64,000 nucleotides of DNA from Hyphomicrobiales bacterium (GCA_900474095.1 UCOA01000015.1:1-64000), one strand, 5' to 3'. Shown: positions 32,874-41,735, counted from the first letter of the stretch. The notes: a model not told the origin generated them from the sequence alone. Made by a program: numbers and translations.

Positions 32874-34940
32874 ATGAGCGAGATCCTGAAGATGCTGCCG
32901 GTCTGGCACGAGGGCGAAACCTTTATTCAGCAAAAGGTCGGCGTTGCGGAGCGCATGGCTGCTGTCGGTCAGCGTGTCATCCGCGACTTCATGCCCGATC
33001 AGCATCGCGACTTCTACGCGCAACTGCCATTCATCGTTCTGGGCAGTGTCGATAGTCGCGGCGATGCATGGGCGACCTTCCTCGAAGGCCCCTCAGGCTT
33101 CATGTCCTCGCCGTCGCCCACCGTTCTCAATATCGCGGCCGGAAGGGATGTCAGCGACCCCGCAAGCGAAGGCATGTCGGACGGACAGCCGATCGGCCTG
33201 CTCGGCATGGAGATGCATACGAGGCGCCGCAATCGGATGAACGGGACAGTCTCCACCACTCAAGGGGGCTTTCAGGTCGATGTCGACCAGAGCTTCGGAA
33301 ACTGCCCGCGCTACATCCAGTTGCGTGATTTCGAATTCGTTCGTGATCCAGGGGAAGCCTTTGCCGGTAGCATGGAGGACCTGCCAGACCTCGATGGCGA
33401 TGCACGTTCCATGATCACGGCGGCAGACGCATTTTTTGTCGCGTCTTATGCCGACCGCGAAGATCGACGCCAGGTCGACGTGTCCCATCGCGGTGGCAAG
33501 GCCGGCTTCGTTCGTGTTGCGGACGATGGCACGCTTACCATTCCGGACTTCGATGGAAACCTCTTCTTTGCAACGCTCGGCAATATCGTACTGAACGGCA
33601 AGGCCGGGCTTGTCTTCGTCGACTACGCGAGTGGCGACATGCTGCAGATGACCGGTGACGCCGAGGTCATTCTGGATTCGCCAGAGATTGCGGCTTTCCA
33701 GGGGGCGGAACGGCTGTGGACGTTCAAGGCTCGCCGCATTGTTCGCCGCCGCAACGCTCTGGCCTTGCGCTGGGCCTTCCGGAAGGACGGCTGGTCCGCG
33801 AATTCGCTGATGACCGGTGACTGGGCGCAGGCCGCCGACCGGCTGCGTGCTGCCGCGCTTGCCACCCGGTGGCGCGTCCTGACGGTGACGAAGATCGTCG
33901 AGGAAAGCGCCTCGATACGATCGTTTCATTTGCAGCCCGGCGATGGCGCAGGGTTGCTGCCGCACATTGCCGGACAACATCTGCCGATTCGCCTGACTGT
34001 TGCGGGCGTCGAAAAGCCTGTTATCCGAACCTACACATTGTCGGCCGCCCCTTCGGACGGGGTTTACCGCATCAGCGTCAAGCGCGACGGACTTGTGTCG
34101 CAACACCTGCACGACAGCATTCGTATCGGCGACATCATCGAAGCGCGGGCGCCAGCCGGGGATTTCACCATCGACGCCCGTGCTACGCGCCCGGCCGTGC
34201 TGCTTGCCGGCGGCGTCGGGATTACACCCATGCTCGCCATGCTACGCCACGTTGTCTACGAGGGGCTTCGCAAACAGCGCATCCGGCCGGTCATCCTCTT
34301 CCATGCTGCGCGTTCCTGGCAGGAGCGGCCGTTCGACCGAGAAATTACCGAGCTCGTCAACGCGGGGCAGGGTGCTATCAGGCTCATCCGGGTCCTGAGT
34401 GACGCAAGTGGTGCGCAAGAAGGCACCGACTATGACGTCGTCGGGCGCATCGACATGGCGCTTCTTTCTCGTCATCTACCGTTCAACGATTATGATTTTT
34501 ATCTGTGTGGGCCGCCGCGGTTCACTCAGGCACTCTATGACGGGTTGCGAGGCTATAACATCGCGGATGGCCGGATCCACGTGGAAGCGTTTGGCCCTTC
34601 ATCTTTGAAGCGAACGCTCGACGCTGGTGTGCCTGCACCGACCCGCCCGTCGCCATCCACAAAACCCGTTCCGGTCGCCTTCCTGGGGTCGCTGAAGGAA
34701 GCCCGCTGGACGCCCGGTTCTGGCACGCTGCTGGAACTGGCGGAAGCGCGAGGCCTGGAGCCAGAGTTCAGCTGCCGGGAAGGCAGTTGCGGAACATGCC
34801 GCACAAAGCTCATCAAGGGTGCGGTCACCTACATCAGGGAGCCAACGGCGGCGATCGCCGAAGGCGAGGTGCTGCTGTGCTCGGCGGTCCCTGCAGAACA
34901 GGAGACCGACGAGGAAAACCGGATCCAGCTCGAACTCTAG
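32874..34940 (+). CDS. PNPOx-like / FAD-NAD reductase / [2Fe-2S] ferredoxin fusion protein
   Basis: This 688-residue protein has three parts. Residues 1 to about 320 are a split-barrel pyridoxamine-phosphate-oxidase-like flavin domain (PFIVLGSVDSRGDAWATFLEG, then the LFFATLGNIVLNGKAGLVF strand). A ferredoxin-NADP-reductase-like domain follows (RTYTLSA for FAD; GGVGITPMLAML for NAD; YLCGPPRF). A C-terminal plant-type [2Fe-2S] domain ends it, with cysteines in SCREGSCGTC and LLCSAV. It would pass electrons from NAD(P)H through FAD and the cluster to an unknown acceptor. The start at 32874 has a GGGAGA ribosome-binding site. Similar fusions exist in proteobacteria; the substrate is unknown. Confidence 0.85.
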   Translation: MSEILKMLPVWHEGETFIQQKVGVAERMAAVGQRVIRDFMPDQHRDFYAQLPFIVLGSVDSRGDAWATFLEGPSGFMSSPSPTVLNIAAGRDVSDPASEGMSDGQPIGLLGMEMHTRRRNRMNGTVSTTQGGFQVDVDQSFGNCPRYIQLRDFEFVRDPGEAFAGSMEDLPDLDGDARSMITAADAFFVASYADREDRRQVDVSHRGGKAGFVRVADDGTLTIPDFDGNLFFATLGNIVLNGKAGLVFVDYASGDMLQMTGDAEVILDSPEIAAFQGAERLWTFKARRIVRRRNALALRWAFRKDGWSANSLMTGDWAQAADRLRAAALATRWRVLTVTKIVEESASIRSFHLQPGDGAGLLPHIAGQHLPIRLTVAGVEKPVIRTYTLSAAPSDGVYRISVKRDGLVSQHLHDSIRIGDIIEARAPAGDFTIDARATRPAVLLAGGVGITPMLAMLRHVVYEGLRKQRIRPVILFHAARSWQERPFDREITELVNAGQGAIRLIRVLSDASGAQEGTDYDVVGRIDMALLSRHLPFNDYDFYLCGPPRFTQALYDGLRGYNIADGRIHVEAFGPSSLKRTLDAGVPAPTRPSPSTKPVPVAFLGSLKEARWTPGSGTLLELAEARGLEPEFSCREGSCGTCRTKLIKGAVTYIREPTAAIAEGEVLLCSAVPAEQETDEENRIQLEL

Positions 34941-34994
34941 CGCTCGTCATTGATACACCGGACGCAAGAGTATCTTCCGCTCTTTCGACGTTCA

Positions 34995-35026
34995 TCGTCC
35001 AGAACCGGACATATTATCCTGGACGA
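34995..35026. promoter_or_regulatory. Inverted repeat upstream of the AhpD-like gene
   Basis: TCGTCCAG (34995-35002) and CTGGACGA (35019-35026) are exact complements 16 bases apart, in the 124-base spacer before the AhpD-like gene. This is a candidate operator, perhaps for the LysR regulator encoded at 36622-37512 on the same strand. Confidence 0.4.
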
Positions 35027-35064
35027 AAGGGACAGCCTTTCAAAACCAAATCAAGGAGATAGAC

Positions 35065-35613
35065 ATGTCACGCATACCCACGCCCGCGACAATCAACGAT
35101 GCACCGGAAGCGTCCCGCCCTGTGCTTGAAGCCATCCAGAAGCAGATCGGCTCCGTCCCGAACATCTTTCGCCTGGTGTCGAACAGCCCGGCCGCATTGA
35201 ACGGCCTGACGGCCCTGCAAGGTGCTCTCGGCAAGGGCAAGCTTGGACCGGCCACCCGCGAGCGGATCGCCCTGACCATGGCCGAGGCCAATGGTTGCGA
35301 TTACTGCCTGTCCGCGCATACCTATACCGGCACTAAGTTCGCCAAGCTGGACGAGAGTGAAATCGAAGCGAACCGCCGCGGCACCTCGAATGATCCAAAG
35401 GCCGCTGCCGCTGTCGAATTCGCCCGCGCCCTTGTCGACGCTCGCGGCTAGGTAGCACCCGGCGAAGTCGAAAAAGTCCGCGCCGCCGGTTACGGCGATG
35501 CGGAAATTCTCGAGATCATCGCGCATGTCGCGCTGAACACCTTCACCAACTACGTCAACGAAGCTCTGGGCACCGAGATCGATTTCCCACGTATCGATCG
35601 CCTTGCCGCATGA
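35065..35613 (+). pseudogene. AhpD/carboxymuconolactone decarboxylase-like gene with in-frame amber stop
   Basis: The frame gives an AhpD-like peroxidase-family protein with the redox pair NGCDYCLSAH. It stops at a TAG (35449-35451) after 128 codons, but continues in the same frame for 53 more codons with family-typical sequence ([21 protein letters not shown]) to a TGA at 35611-35613. The combined 182-codon length is normal for the family. The single amber codon therefore truncates a once complete protein. A good AAGGAG site stands at the start. It could be a recent nonsense mutation, a sequencing error, or a suppressed codon. Confidence 0.85.
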
Positions 35614-35665
35614 CCAACGACCACCCTTCCATCCCTTCAGCGATACACAAACAAGGAACTTATCA

Positions 35666-36130
35666 ATGTCCCGTCCGCCGCTTCCCCCTTTCAATGAACA
35701 GTCCGCCATCGAGAAGGTTCGCCTTGCCGAAGATGGCTGGAACAGCCGCAATGCCGCCAAGGTGGCGCTCGCTTATACGGTCGACACGCGCTGGCGCAAT
35801 CGCGCCGAATTCGCAACCAACCGTGCCGAGGCTGAGGCCTTCCTGACGCGCAAATGGAACCGCGAGCTCGATTATCGCCTGATCAAGGAGCTTTGGGCCT
35901 TTCAGGGTAACCGCATCGCCGTCCGTTATGCCTACGAATACCACGACGACAGCGGCCAGTGGTTTCGTGCCTATGGCAACGAGAACTGGGAGTTCGCCGA
36001 AGACGGGCTGATGCGCGCGCGCCATGCCAGCATCAACGAACATCCGATCACGGAGGCTGAGCGCAAGTTCCGCTGGCCGCTCGGCCGCCGACCGGACGAT
36101 CACCCAGGTTTGAGCGACTTCGGCTTTTAA
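35666..36130 (+). CDS. NTF2-like protein (DUF1348 type)
   Basis: This 154-residue protein has the NTF2-like fold pattern of DUF1348 proteins: an N-terminal helix pair ([24 protein letters not shown]), [26 protein letters not shown], and the terminal [14 protein letters not shown]. These small cone-shaped domains bind small molecules; no enzyme role is known to me. AAGGAAC lies before the ATG at 35666; the longer frame upstream belongs to the spacer after the AhpD-like gene. Co-directional neighbours suggest a small operon with the two AhpD-like genes. Confidence 0.82.
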   Translation: MSRPPLPPFNEQSAIEKVRLAEDGWNSRNAAKVALAYTVDTRWRNRAEFATNRAEAEAFLTRKWNRELDYRLIKELWAFQGNRIAVRYAYEYHDDSGQWFRAYGNENWEFAEDGLMRARHASINEHPITEAERKFRWPLGRRPDDHPGLSDFGF

Positions 36131-36159
36131 GCGAGACCAGGATCAAGGAGGTCACCGCC

Positions 36160-36477
36160 ATGGCAGGCTTCAAGCTCGATGAGCGCGCTCGACTGTCAAT
36201 CGAACTCGCGCTTGCCGCCGCAAGCGGTGACTCCTTTTCCACCCAGCAGCAGGAGAAAGACGCGAAGGTGCTCGGCATGACGGGAGCGGAAATCGATATA
36301 GCCCGCAACGGCTCGAGTTTTGATTTCCAGCTCTCCAAAGCGGTCGCTTTGGCACTCGAGCCAAATGTCGAACACCGTGAGCGCGCCATGAAAGCCGGTA
36401 TCGACGCACAAGCCTGTGCAGGCATTGAAAAGATGGCGGCGTCGCATATCAATCGATCTCTGTTGAGATCCGCATAG
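36160..36477 (+). CDS. AhpD-like protein lacking the redox cysteines
   Basis: This 105-residue protein aligns in pattern with carboxymuconolactone decarboxylase/AhpD domains (ERARLSIELALAAASG, then GMTGAEIDIARNGSSFDFQLSKAVALALE). The CxxC motif expected after the first helix is replaced by GDSFST, and the only cysteine is a late one in AQACAG. It starts after AAGGAGG, 30 bases from the NTF2-like gene. It may be a non-redox paralog that partners the broken AhpD upstream. I am moderately sure of the family and unsure of function. Confidence 0.6.
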   Translation: MAGFKLDERARLSIELALAAASGDSFSTQQQEKDAKVLGMTGAEIDIARNGSSFDFQLSKAVALALEPNVEHRERAMKAGIDAQACAGIEKMAASHINRSLLRSA

Positions 36478-36621
36478 GCCATCACCAACGCTTCTTTTAT
36501 GACATCGCCAGTTATGTCATTGGTATCAATCTCGAAACGGTCTTGCTCGATCTGTTTCGGGATTCATACCATTTTGAGCGACGGTCATGTTGAAGCAGCA
36601 CGAGCGATCTTTGGAGGGCGA

Positions 36622-37512
36622 ATGGATCGATGGCAGGCAATGCGGATTTTCGCAAAAGTCGCGGAGACGGAAAGCTTTGCGGATACCGCGCGCCACATGC
36701 ATATGAGTGCACCGGCTGTTACCCGCGCCGTTGCAGGACTTGAGGATCTCATTGGTGCCCGGCTATTCGTTCGCACGACGCGCTCTGTCAAGATGACGGA
36801 GGCAGGCACACGGTATTTCGAGGATTGCCGCCGCATATTGGCGGATATCGCGGAAGCAGAAGCTGCGGCCGGCGGCTCCTATGCGACCCCGACCGGTACG
36901 CTGGCGATCACAGCCTCAGCCTTGTTCGGACAGATGTATGTGCTGCCCATTGTGACTGAATTTCTGAATACCTTTCCGACCATGCATGCAAGGACCCTGT
37001 TCATCGATCGCCCCGTCAACATTGTCGAAGAAGGGGTAGACGTGGCCGTTCGCATCGGCCACCTGCGGGATTCTGGTTTCTCTGCCCTCAAAGTGGGTAC
37101 TGTCCGGCACGTCATCTGCGGATCCCCGAGTTATTTCGAAAGCCACGGCGTTCCAACCACTCCGGCCGACCTCAAAAATCATCGCATCGCGGCGTCAACC
37201 AGCGCCTGGGCCTCGCCGGAATGGCGTTTCGCAAGTGATCAGCGTGTAACGATCGACCCTATACTTCAATGTAATACCAATGAAGCCGTGATATCGGCGG
37301 CCCGCGCAGGGTGGGGTTTGACCAGGGTGTTGCATTACCAGATCGGCCCGGCTCTCATTGCGGGGGAACTGCAGATCGTCCTCGGCGACTATGAAGAACC
37401 ACCGATGCCGATCCATATCCTCCATCCGGAGGGGCGGCACGCGCCAGCGAAGGTTCGCGCCTTCGTGGACATGGCAGCGTCCCGCCTGCGAGAAAACCGG
37501 CTCCTGAACTAA
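36622..37512 (+). CDS. LysR family transcriptional regulator
   Basis: This 296-residue LysR regulator has an N-terminal winged HTH (MRIFAKVAETESFADTARHMHMSAPAVTRAVAGLE, divided over residues 6-40) and a C-terminal substrate-binding region ending with an MPIHILHPEGRHAPAKVRAFVD strand-helix, as in the CrgA/DmlR subgroup. The ATG at 36622 follows TTGGAGGG; an upstream in-frame start at 36499 would add 41 unrelated residues. Unusually it is on the same strand as its likely targets (32202-36477), not divergent. Confidence 0.87.
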   Translation: MDRWQAMRIFAKVAETESFADTARHMHMSAPAVTRAVAGLEDLIGARLFVRTTRSVKMTEAGTRYFEDCRRILADIAEAEAAAGGSYATPTGTLAITASALFGQMYVLPIVTEFLNTFPTMHARTLFIDRPVNIVEEGVDVAVRIGHLRDSGFSALKVGTVRHVICGSPSYFESHGVPTTPADLKNHRIAASTSAWASPEWRFASDQRVTIDPILQCNTNEAVISAARAGWGLTRVLHYQIGPALIAGELQIVLGDYEEPPMPIHILHPEGRHAPAKVRAFVDMAASRLRENRLLN

Positions 37513-37811
37513 ATTGAGGCCGGCTCGGGCCGGATTTATCGCTTTCCGATGATGCTTGTGGCTCTATCGATCATAACGCGATCAAAATCTTGCCCACAAA
37601 TTTACTGCGGTCATGGGGGTCAGCGACTGATCGAGTTTCTCACCGATCAAAAGGGAATGGCTCAGGCTGGAATTTTTTATGCGAGTGCGTTCATTGTTTC
37701 ATACAGTGTAATTATCACTTCCGCATTGAGCGGATTATCGTTTTTCGCTCATGGATATGTTGGTCTTCAAGCCAGTCGTAGCTGGCGCCTCAAACCCGAA
37801 GGAGACCCACC
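37513..37811. other. Spacer without a supportable gene
   Basis: The stretch between the LysR stop and the hydrolase remnant has short frames only and is more AT-rich than its surroundings (for example TTTTTTATGCGAGTGCG near 37674). No repeat, RNA or promoter signal was recognised apart from an AAGGAG at 37799 that belongs to the hydrolase remnant. Confidence 0.45.
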
Positions 37812-38002
37812 GTGAAACGCCTGATCCTAACCCTGATGTTCGCAACTGCTAGCTTCGCCCCACTGTCCTTTGCGCGTCGTCCACGCCCGACCAAGCAGCC
37901 ATCACGCAGCAGGCTCACGTCAGCGTTCATTACCGGACGGCAGTTATCGACGGTGTGAACATCTTCTATCGTGAAGCGGGTCCGAAAGACGGTCCGGTGG
38001 TG
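37812..38002 (+). pseudogene. 5' remnant of an exported alpha/beta hydrolase
   Basis: A GTG after AAGGAG begins a signal peptide (KRLILTLMFATASFAPLSFA). After a frameshift near 37880, the next frame gives the typical start of alpha/beta hydrolases, VHYRTAVIDGVNIFYREAG followed by PKDGPVV. The homology stops abruptly at about 38002, where the family continues with the LLLHGFP core that is missing here. The gene is both frameshifted and truncated. The sequence after the break (38003-38180) has no recognised origin; it contains a GAGAGGG/CCCTCTC hairpin near 38090-38125. Confidence 0.75.
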
Positions 38003-38181
38003 CCGGGTCGGATAGAGCATAGCGAATCCGACCGGTGCTGCAGGGCGAAGGCCGAAGCATGGGGAAGGCCGGTTTTCTGCTTGTGGGGGAGAGAGGGCAG
38101 AGCCCTTTCTTCCCTCTCAGTGAGTTGAATTTATATGCGGCCGCAGGTCGCGATGCGACACAGAAGGGTATTTCCCTGCAC

Positions 38182-38481
38182 CTACGGCACGCGGTCCGGT
38201 GCGACGATACCGCCCTCATTCTCAAGTATGGCGATACGCTTAGCTTCAGATCTTGTAAATTTCAGACGCACGCCGATGCCGCCGCCGTTGTCAGAAATGA
38301 AGACAGCGCCGGCGCTTTCCAAAGCTGATTGCAAGGCAAATACCTGACCATCCATTGGTTCGGCGAGCTTACGCTCAAAACGCACGATAGTCTCGAGGCT
38401 AACATCAGCAGATATTGCGAGGTGCTCGCGGGACAAGTCGATGAGTGCCCGTGCCGCACGACATTGGGAGCCGGTAATCAT
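38182..38481 (-). CDS. XRE-type small helix-turn-helix regulator
   Basis: This 99-residue protein starts with an XRE-family HTH (QCRAARALIDLSREHLAISADVSLETIVRFER) at residues 6-38 and ends with a short strand region (ISDNGGGIGVRLKF). Similar small regulators are widespread in rhizobia. A GGAGAG ribosome-binding site precedes the ATG at 38481. It is 36 bases from the Rnk-like gene on the same strand and may be co-transcribed with it. Confidence 0.78.
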   Translation of the reverse strand: MITGSQCRAARALIDLSREHLAISADVSLETIVRFERKLAEPMDGQVFALQSALESAGAVFISDNGGGIGVRLKFTRSEAKRIAILENEGGIVAPDRVP

Positions 38482-38516
38482 AGTTTCACTCTCCGTTTGC
38501 CAACAGGATCGCCATT

Positions 38517-38921
38517 CTATGACACACTGGTAACCGCTAAAACCGTCAGCTTGTGTTGCCGATCATCCCGTGCTGTCCAGTTCATCGTCTGACCGGCGGT
38601 CAGGCCGAGAAGGGCAGTTCCAACCGGGGTGAGGACCGATACCCTTCCCTCAGAAATATCGGCGTCTATTGGGAACACAAGCGTCACTCTTCGCGCATCG
38701 CCGGTATCCGTTTCATACTCTACCATCGATCCCATGCCCACCACGTTTCCAGGTACAGCGACGTCGGCTACAACGCGTGCTCGTCCGAGCTCGAGCAAAA
38801 GACCGTCGGAAATTTCGGGAGACCGAGCAGCCGCGGCGAGCGCAAGATTGCTCAATCGCTCATGATCTGTTTCGCCAATCATGATCGATGGTTTTCGTGG
38901 GTTGTTGGTGTGTCTTTTCAT
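38517..38921 (-). CDS. rnk: Rnk-type GreA/GreB-family protein
   Basis: This 134-residue protein has a short N-terminal helix and the C-terminal GreA/GreB FKBP-like domain: VVGMGSMVEYET, RRVTLVFPIDADISEGRVSVLTPVGTALLGL and a closing strand. This order is that of Rnk, which binds RNA polymerase near the secondary channel. It overlaps the upstream PTS IIA gene by 4 bases (ATGA). Pairing of a nucleoside-diphosphate-kinase-regulator-like protein with a PtsN-like protein suggests a stress or nutrient response unit. Confidence 0.8.
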   Translation of the reverse strand: MKRHTNNPRKPSIMIGETDHERLSNLALAAAARSPEISDGLLLELGRARVVADVAVPGNVVGMGSMVEYETDTGDARRVTLVFPIDADISEGRVSVLTPVGTALLGLTAGQTMNWTARDDRQHKLTVLAVTSVS

Positions 38922-39421
38922 CTTAGTGTCACTCCATTTAGCGGCATGGTTTGTGATGGGAACGCGTGCATCGCTCTTAGGTCACTGTCGAGGATTGCCA
39001 TCACCTCGTCAGCGGACCGTGCCAGTCGAAGTCCCTCGCGAACCCGAGGTGTCGCAACCAGCCGGCACAGTTGGGCGAGCGCGGGCAGGAAGGAGGCAGC
39101 GGCAGAGCGGGGCCACAGCAGCGTGAACGCAAGGTCGACGGGATCGTCGTCAGGGCTGTTGAAATCTATGGGAGGGGCCAATTGCGTGAACGACGCGAAA
39201 GGACGCGAGATAGAGTGAAACGCCGCGTGCGGGACGGCGATGCCACGGCCAATGCCCGTCGAGCCGAGACTCTCACGCCTCCACAGCCCCCGAAGCACCA
39301 CCTGATCATCAAGCCCGGATCTGCGCGCAATTTTCGCTGCGATCTTGGACAGTGCCGAGTGCTTTCCCTTTGTTGCAAGGTCAAGGGTAATATCTTCTTC
39401 GGATAGGTTCCTGATGATCAT
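38918..39421 (-). CDS. PTS IIA (PtsN-like) regulatory phosphocarrier
   Basis: This 167-residue PtsN-type IIA domain keeps the phospho-acceptor histidine in GRGIAVPHAAF and the family helix GLDDQVVLRGLWRRE. The ATG at 39421 (MIIRNLSEED) is preferred; a longer frame from 39496 adds a basic, non-conserved leader. Nitrogen-PTS IIA proteins regulate potassium and nitrogen responses by their phosphorylation state rather than moving sugars. No EI or HPr gene is nearby, so it would draw phosphate from the chromosomal PTS. Confidence 0.8.
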   Translation of the reverse strand: MIIRNLSEEDITLDLATKGKHSALSKIAAKIARRSGLDDQVVLRGLWRRESLGSTGIGRGIAVPHAAFHSISRPFASFTQLAPPIDFNSPDDDPVDLAFTLLWPRSAAASFLPALAQLCRLVATPRVREGLRLARSADEVMAILDSDLRAMHAFPSQTMPLNGVTLR

Positions 39422-39889
39422 TGTAGTCGCCTCTAAAGCCGAGCGCGCCAGTGCGAACAAAGTGCGCTTGGCACTCCGTCTGCAACGGTGTCGCATTGAA
39501 TTTGAGATGCTGGCAGACCCGGACGCGATGCCAGTGGAACTCGCGTCCGGGCTAGAGGCCTGCTTTAAGGCGTAGTGGCTCTCGCTGGTGCATGAAAATA
39601 TTCATAGTAGTTGAAACATGGGGAGAGAATTTTTGAAATCAAGCATGCAGTCACCAAACGAGGATCGCTTGAATTCGCAATATCTTGCCTTGCACATCTT
39701 ACGGACAACCAGAGGCAGTGAGACCTGAAATCTTTGCAAAATGCAGAAAAACTGCACTGAAATGCCAGTTTATTTCGTTGGACTAATATTATCGCCGCGT
39801 TCTTGAATGGCGGCACGCGACAAGTCGTGCGCCAGCCATTGGCTGCGAGATTTCGGCGATCGCGGGCTTGAAGGAAAAAGGATTCTCCG
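39422..39889. other. Intergenic region between divergent PtsN-like and exported-protein genes
   Basis: This 468-base stretch carries the promoters for the two divergent units. A 76-codon frame (39345-39575) overlaps the PtsN gene antisense and is not convincing. ATGAAAATATTCAT near 39591 is a small palindrome. The region is AT-rich around 39580-39660, compatible with promoter DNA. I found no RNA gene or repeat. Confidence 0.45.
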
Positions 39890-40303
39890 ATGAAAAAACT
39901 CCTCCTCGTACCATTCCTGACACTGGCCAGCTCGCTGGCTGCTATGGCGGCGGATGAAGTCGCAAAAGCGCCACCAGCCGCCCCCTTTCAGCAGGTTAGC
40001 AAACTGGTGAAGTTGCCCGACTTCCTGCCTGGCATGGGTCAACTCTTCGTCGATCCGGCGACACTGCCGGCCGGTCCTTTCCTCGCATATGATCACGACG
40101 GAAAGCTTGTCAGCACGATCTACATGCTGCCGACAAAGGATCTCAATCCGGACAAGTCCTTCGATAACCTTGCTGCGCCGGGCGGGAACGTCGACCATGT
40201 CGATGTCTACTACAATGCCGGTCATCCAGGCGTCGAAGAACCGCATGTGCATGTAGTCCTGTGGCATGTCGCAGCGGCCAGTGAAGCGAGCGTCGCCAAA
40301 TGA
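39890..40303 (+). CDS. Exported small protein with a His-containing C-terminus
   Basis: This 137-residue protein has a signal peptide of about 20 residues (cleavage after AMA), a central DxATLPAGPFLAYDHDGKLVSTIYM region and a C-terminal segment DHVDVYYNAGHPGVEEPHVH with several histidines. The histidine pattern recalls DUF5602/TTHB210-like periplasmic proteins, with low certainty. The stop overlaps the cupredoxin start (ATGA), so both are made together, and a metal-related role is plausible. Confidence 0.7.
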   Translation: MKKLLLVPFLTLASSLAAMAADEVAKAPPAAPFQQVSKLVKLPDFLPGMGQLFVDPATLPAGPFLAYDHDGKLVSTIYMLPTKDLNPDKSFDNLAAPGGNVDHVDVYYNAGHPGVEEPHVHVVLWHVAAASEASVAK

Positions 40304-40830
40304 CGGTCGCGCGGCGTGAGGTGCTGGGCCTGGGCCTGGGCGGTGGGCTGGTCGCCGCCCTTTCCCTGTCCCGACGCGATGTGTGGGCCGAAGAGGTGGT
40401 GGAGATTAGGATGCAGGGGCGCGCTGATGGCGCGCAAGTCTGGTTCGATCCGATCGGTGTTCTGATCAAGCCGGGTCAGATGGTCCGCTGGACCAACTAT
40501 AATCCCGGCAACTCGCATACGACGACGGCCTATCATCCAGCAAACGGAAAGCCGCTCCGCATTCCTGAAGCGGCAAAATCCTGGGATTCAGACTATCTCC
40601 TGCCGGACGAGAGCTTTTCGATCACCTTCACCGAGCAAGGCGTTTATGACTATTATTGCATTCCCCATGAGCAAGCTGGAATGGTCGGCCGCATCATCGT
40701 CGGCGAACCGGAAGCACATGGCGGCTGGATGGAGCCGGTCGCTGCAAGCCGCGGCGTGCCGGATGAGGCCCTCAAGGCTTTTCCGATGGTGGAAGAGATA
40801 ATGGCGAAGCGGATAGTCGGTCGCCTATAG
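40300..40830 (+). CDS. Plastocyanin/azurin-like cupredoxin
   Basis: This 176-residue protein begins with a twin-arginine-like signal (RREVLGLGLGG) and contains a cupredoxin domain. Type 1 copper ligands are visible: a histidine in NSHTTTAYH, then the C-terminal cluster YCIPHEQAGMVG with Cys, His and Met. It is predicted to be a periplasmic electron carrier. The Tat-type signal would fit export in folded, copper-loaded form. Translationally coupled to the exported protein before it. Confidence 0.85.
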   Translation: MTVARREVLGLGLGGGLVAALSLSRRDVWAEEVVEIRMQGRADGAQVWFDPIGVLIKPGQMVRWTNYNPGNSHTTTAYHPANGKPLRIPEAAKSWDSDYLLPDESFSITFTEQGVYDYYCIPHEQAGMVGRIIVGEPEAHGGWMEPVAASRGVPDEALKAFPMVEEIMAKRIVGRL

Positions 40831-40925
40831 AGAGCCGCTCCGGCTGGTTCGGCGGTCGGTAGCTAGGATCGATGAAGACATGAATGGGAACCGACGTTTT
40901 CTGACGGGCGTCGGTGAACGATGGG

Positions 40926-41735
40926 ATGACTACCATGACAGACTTGGCTTTTACGAAAGAGATTTTGCTGCAACCGCAGCCGGAGCGCAGCGGTCGCGCA
41001 AAGGCAGCCCAACAGCGCGAACGCGCATTGCATCGGCTTGCGTCCTTGGGCCATATGACCGGCGGCATTGCCCACGATTTCCGAAATCTCCTGGCGGTCA
41101 TCGAATCCGGCCTGAGGCTCGCCGAACGAAAAGCTGACCAGCCGGAGAGCGTGCGTACCTATATCGCGGCGGCGCGGGAGGGCATCAATCGGGGCCTCGA
41201 CCTGACATCCCAGTTGCTCGACTTTGCAAATAATAAGGAACTCGACGTCCAGGCACGCGACTTGAATGAGCTCGTCAGATCTTCCGAGCCATTCCTTAGC
41301 TATGGCGCGGGACCAAACATTCGCGTTAGGCTCGAGCTTGGTTCCGACGTTCCAAGCTGTCAAATCGATCCGTCATTGTTCGATGCCGCCGTTCTTAATC
41401 TTGTCTTTAACGCTCGGGACGCCATGCCAAGCGATGGCGAGATTTGCATCGTCACGGAGCGGTTTGACGAGACCGACTCCACGCCCGGCCAGCCCGCGCC
41501 GGGAACCTATGCACGCCTTCGAATCAAAGACCGTGGCTGCGGCATGACGCCGGCAATTTTGCAAAAAGTGCTGGACCCCTTCTTCACGACTAAGGGCGAA
41601 AACGGAACCGGAATTGGATTGGCGCAAGTAGACGCGTCTATGCAGATGATGGGCGGCCATCTGCGCATCGCCAGTGAGCGAGGGACCGGAACCACCGTCG
41701 ATCTGCTGTTTCCATCGACCGAAGCCGTTGCTTAG
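40926..41735 (+). CDS. Orphan histidine kinase core without a sensor domain
   Basis: This protein of about 269 residues is an NtrB/FixL-class kinase core: the H-box GHMTGGIAHDFRNLLAVIESGL, N-box NLVFNARDAMP, G1 KDRGCGM, F-box PFFTTKGENGTGIGL and the closing GTTVDLLFP. It begins just before the H-box, with only about 40 charged residues ahead, and has no receiver domain. Starts at 40914 (GTG), 40926 and 40935 are possible. No response regulator is adjacent; it may phosphorylate a distant one, or it may be the C-terminal part of an ancestral hybrid kinase. The decayed kinase/receiver fragment at 49300-49510 is similar in class. Confidence 0.82.
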   Translation: MTTMTDLAFTKEILLQPQPERSGRAKAAQQRERALHRLASLGHMTGGIAHDFRNLLAVIESGLRLAERKADQPESVRTYIAAAREGINRGLDLTSQLLDFANNKELDVQARDLNELVRSSEPFLSYGAGPNIRVRLELGSDVPSCQIDPSLFDAAVLNLVFNARDAMPSDGEICIVTERFDETDSTPGQPAPGTYARLRIKDRGCGMTPAILQKVLDPFFTTKGENGTGIGLAQVDASMQMMGGHLRIASERGTGTTVDLLFPSTEAVA

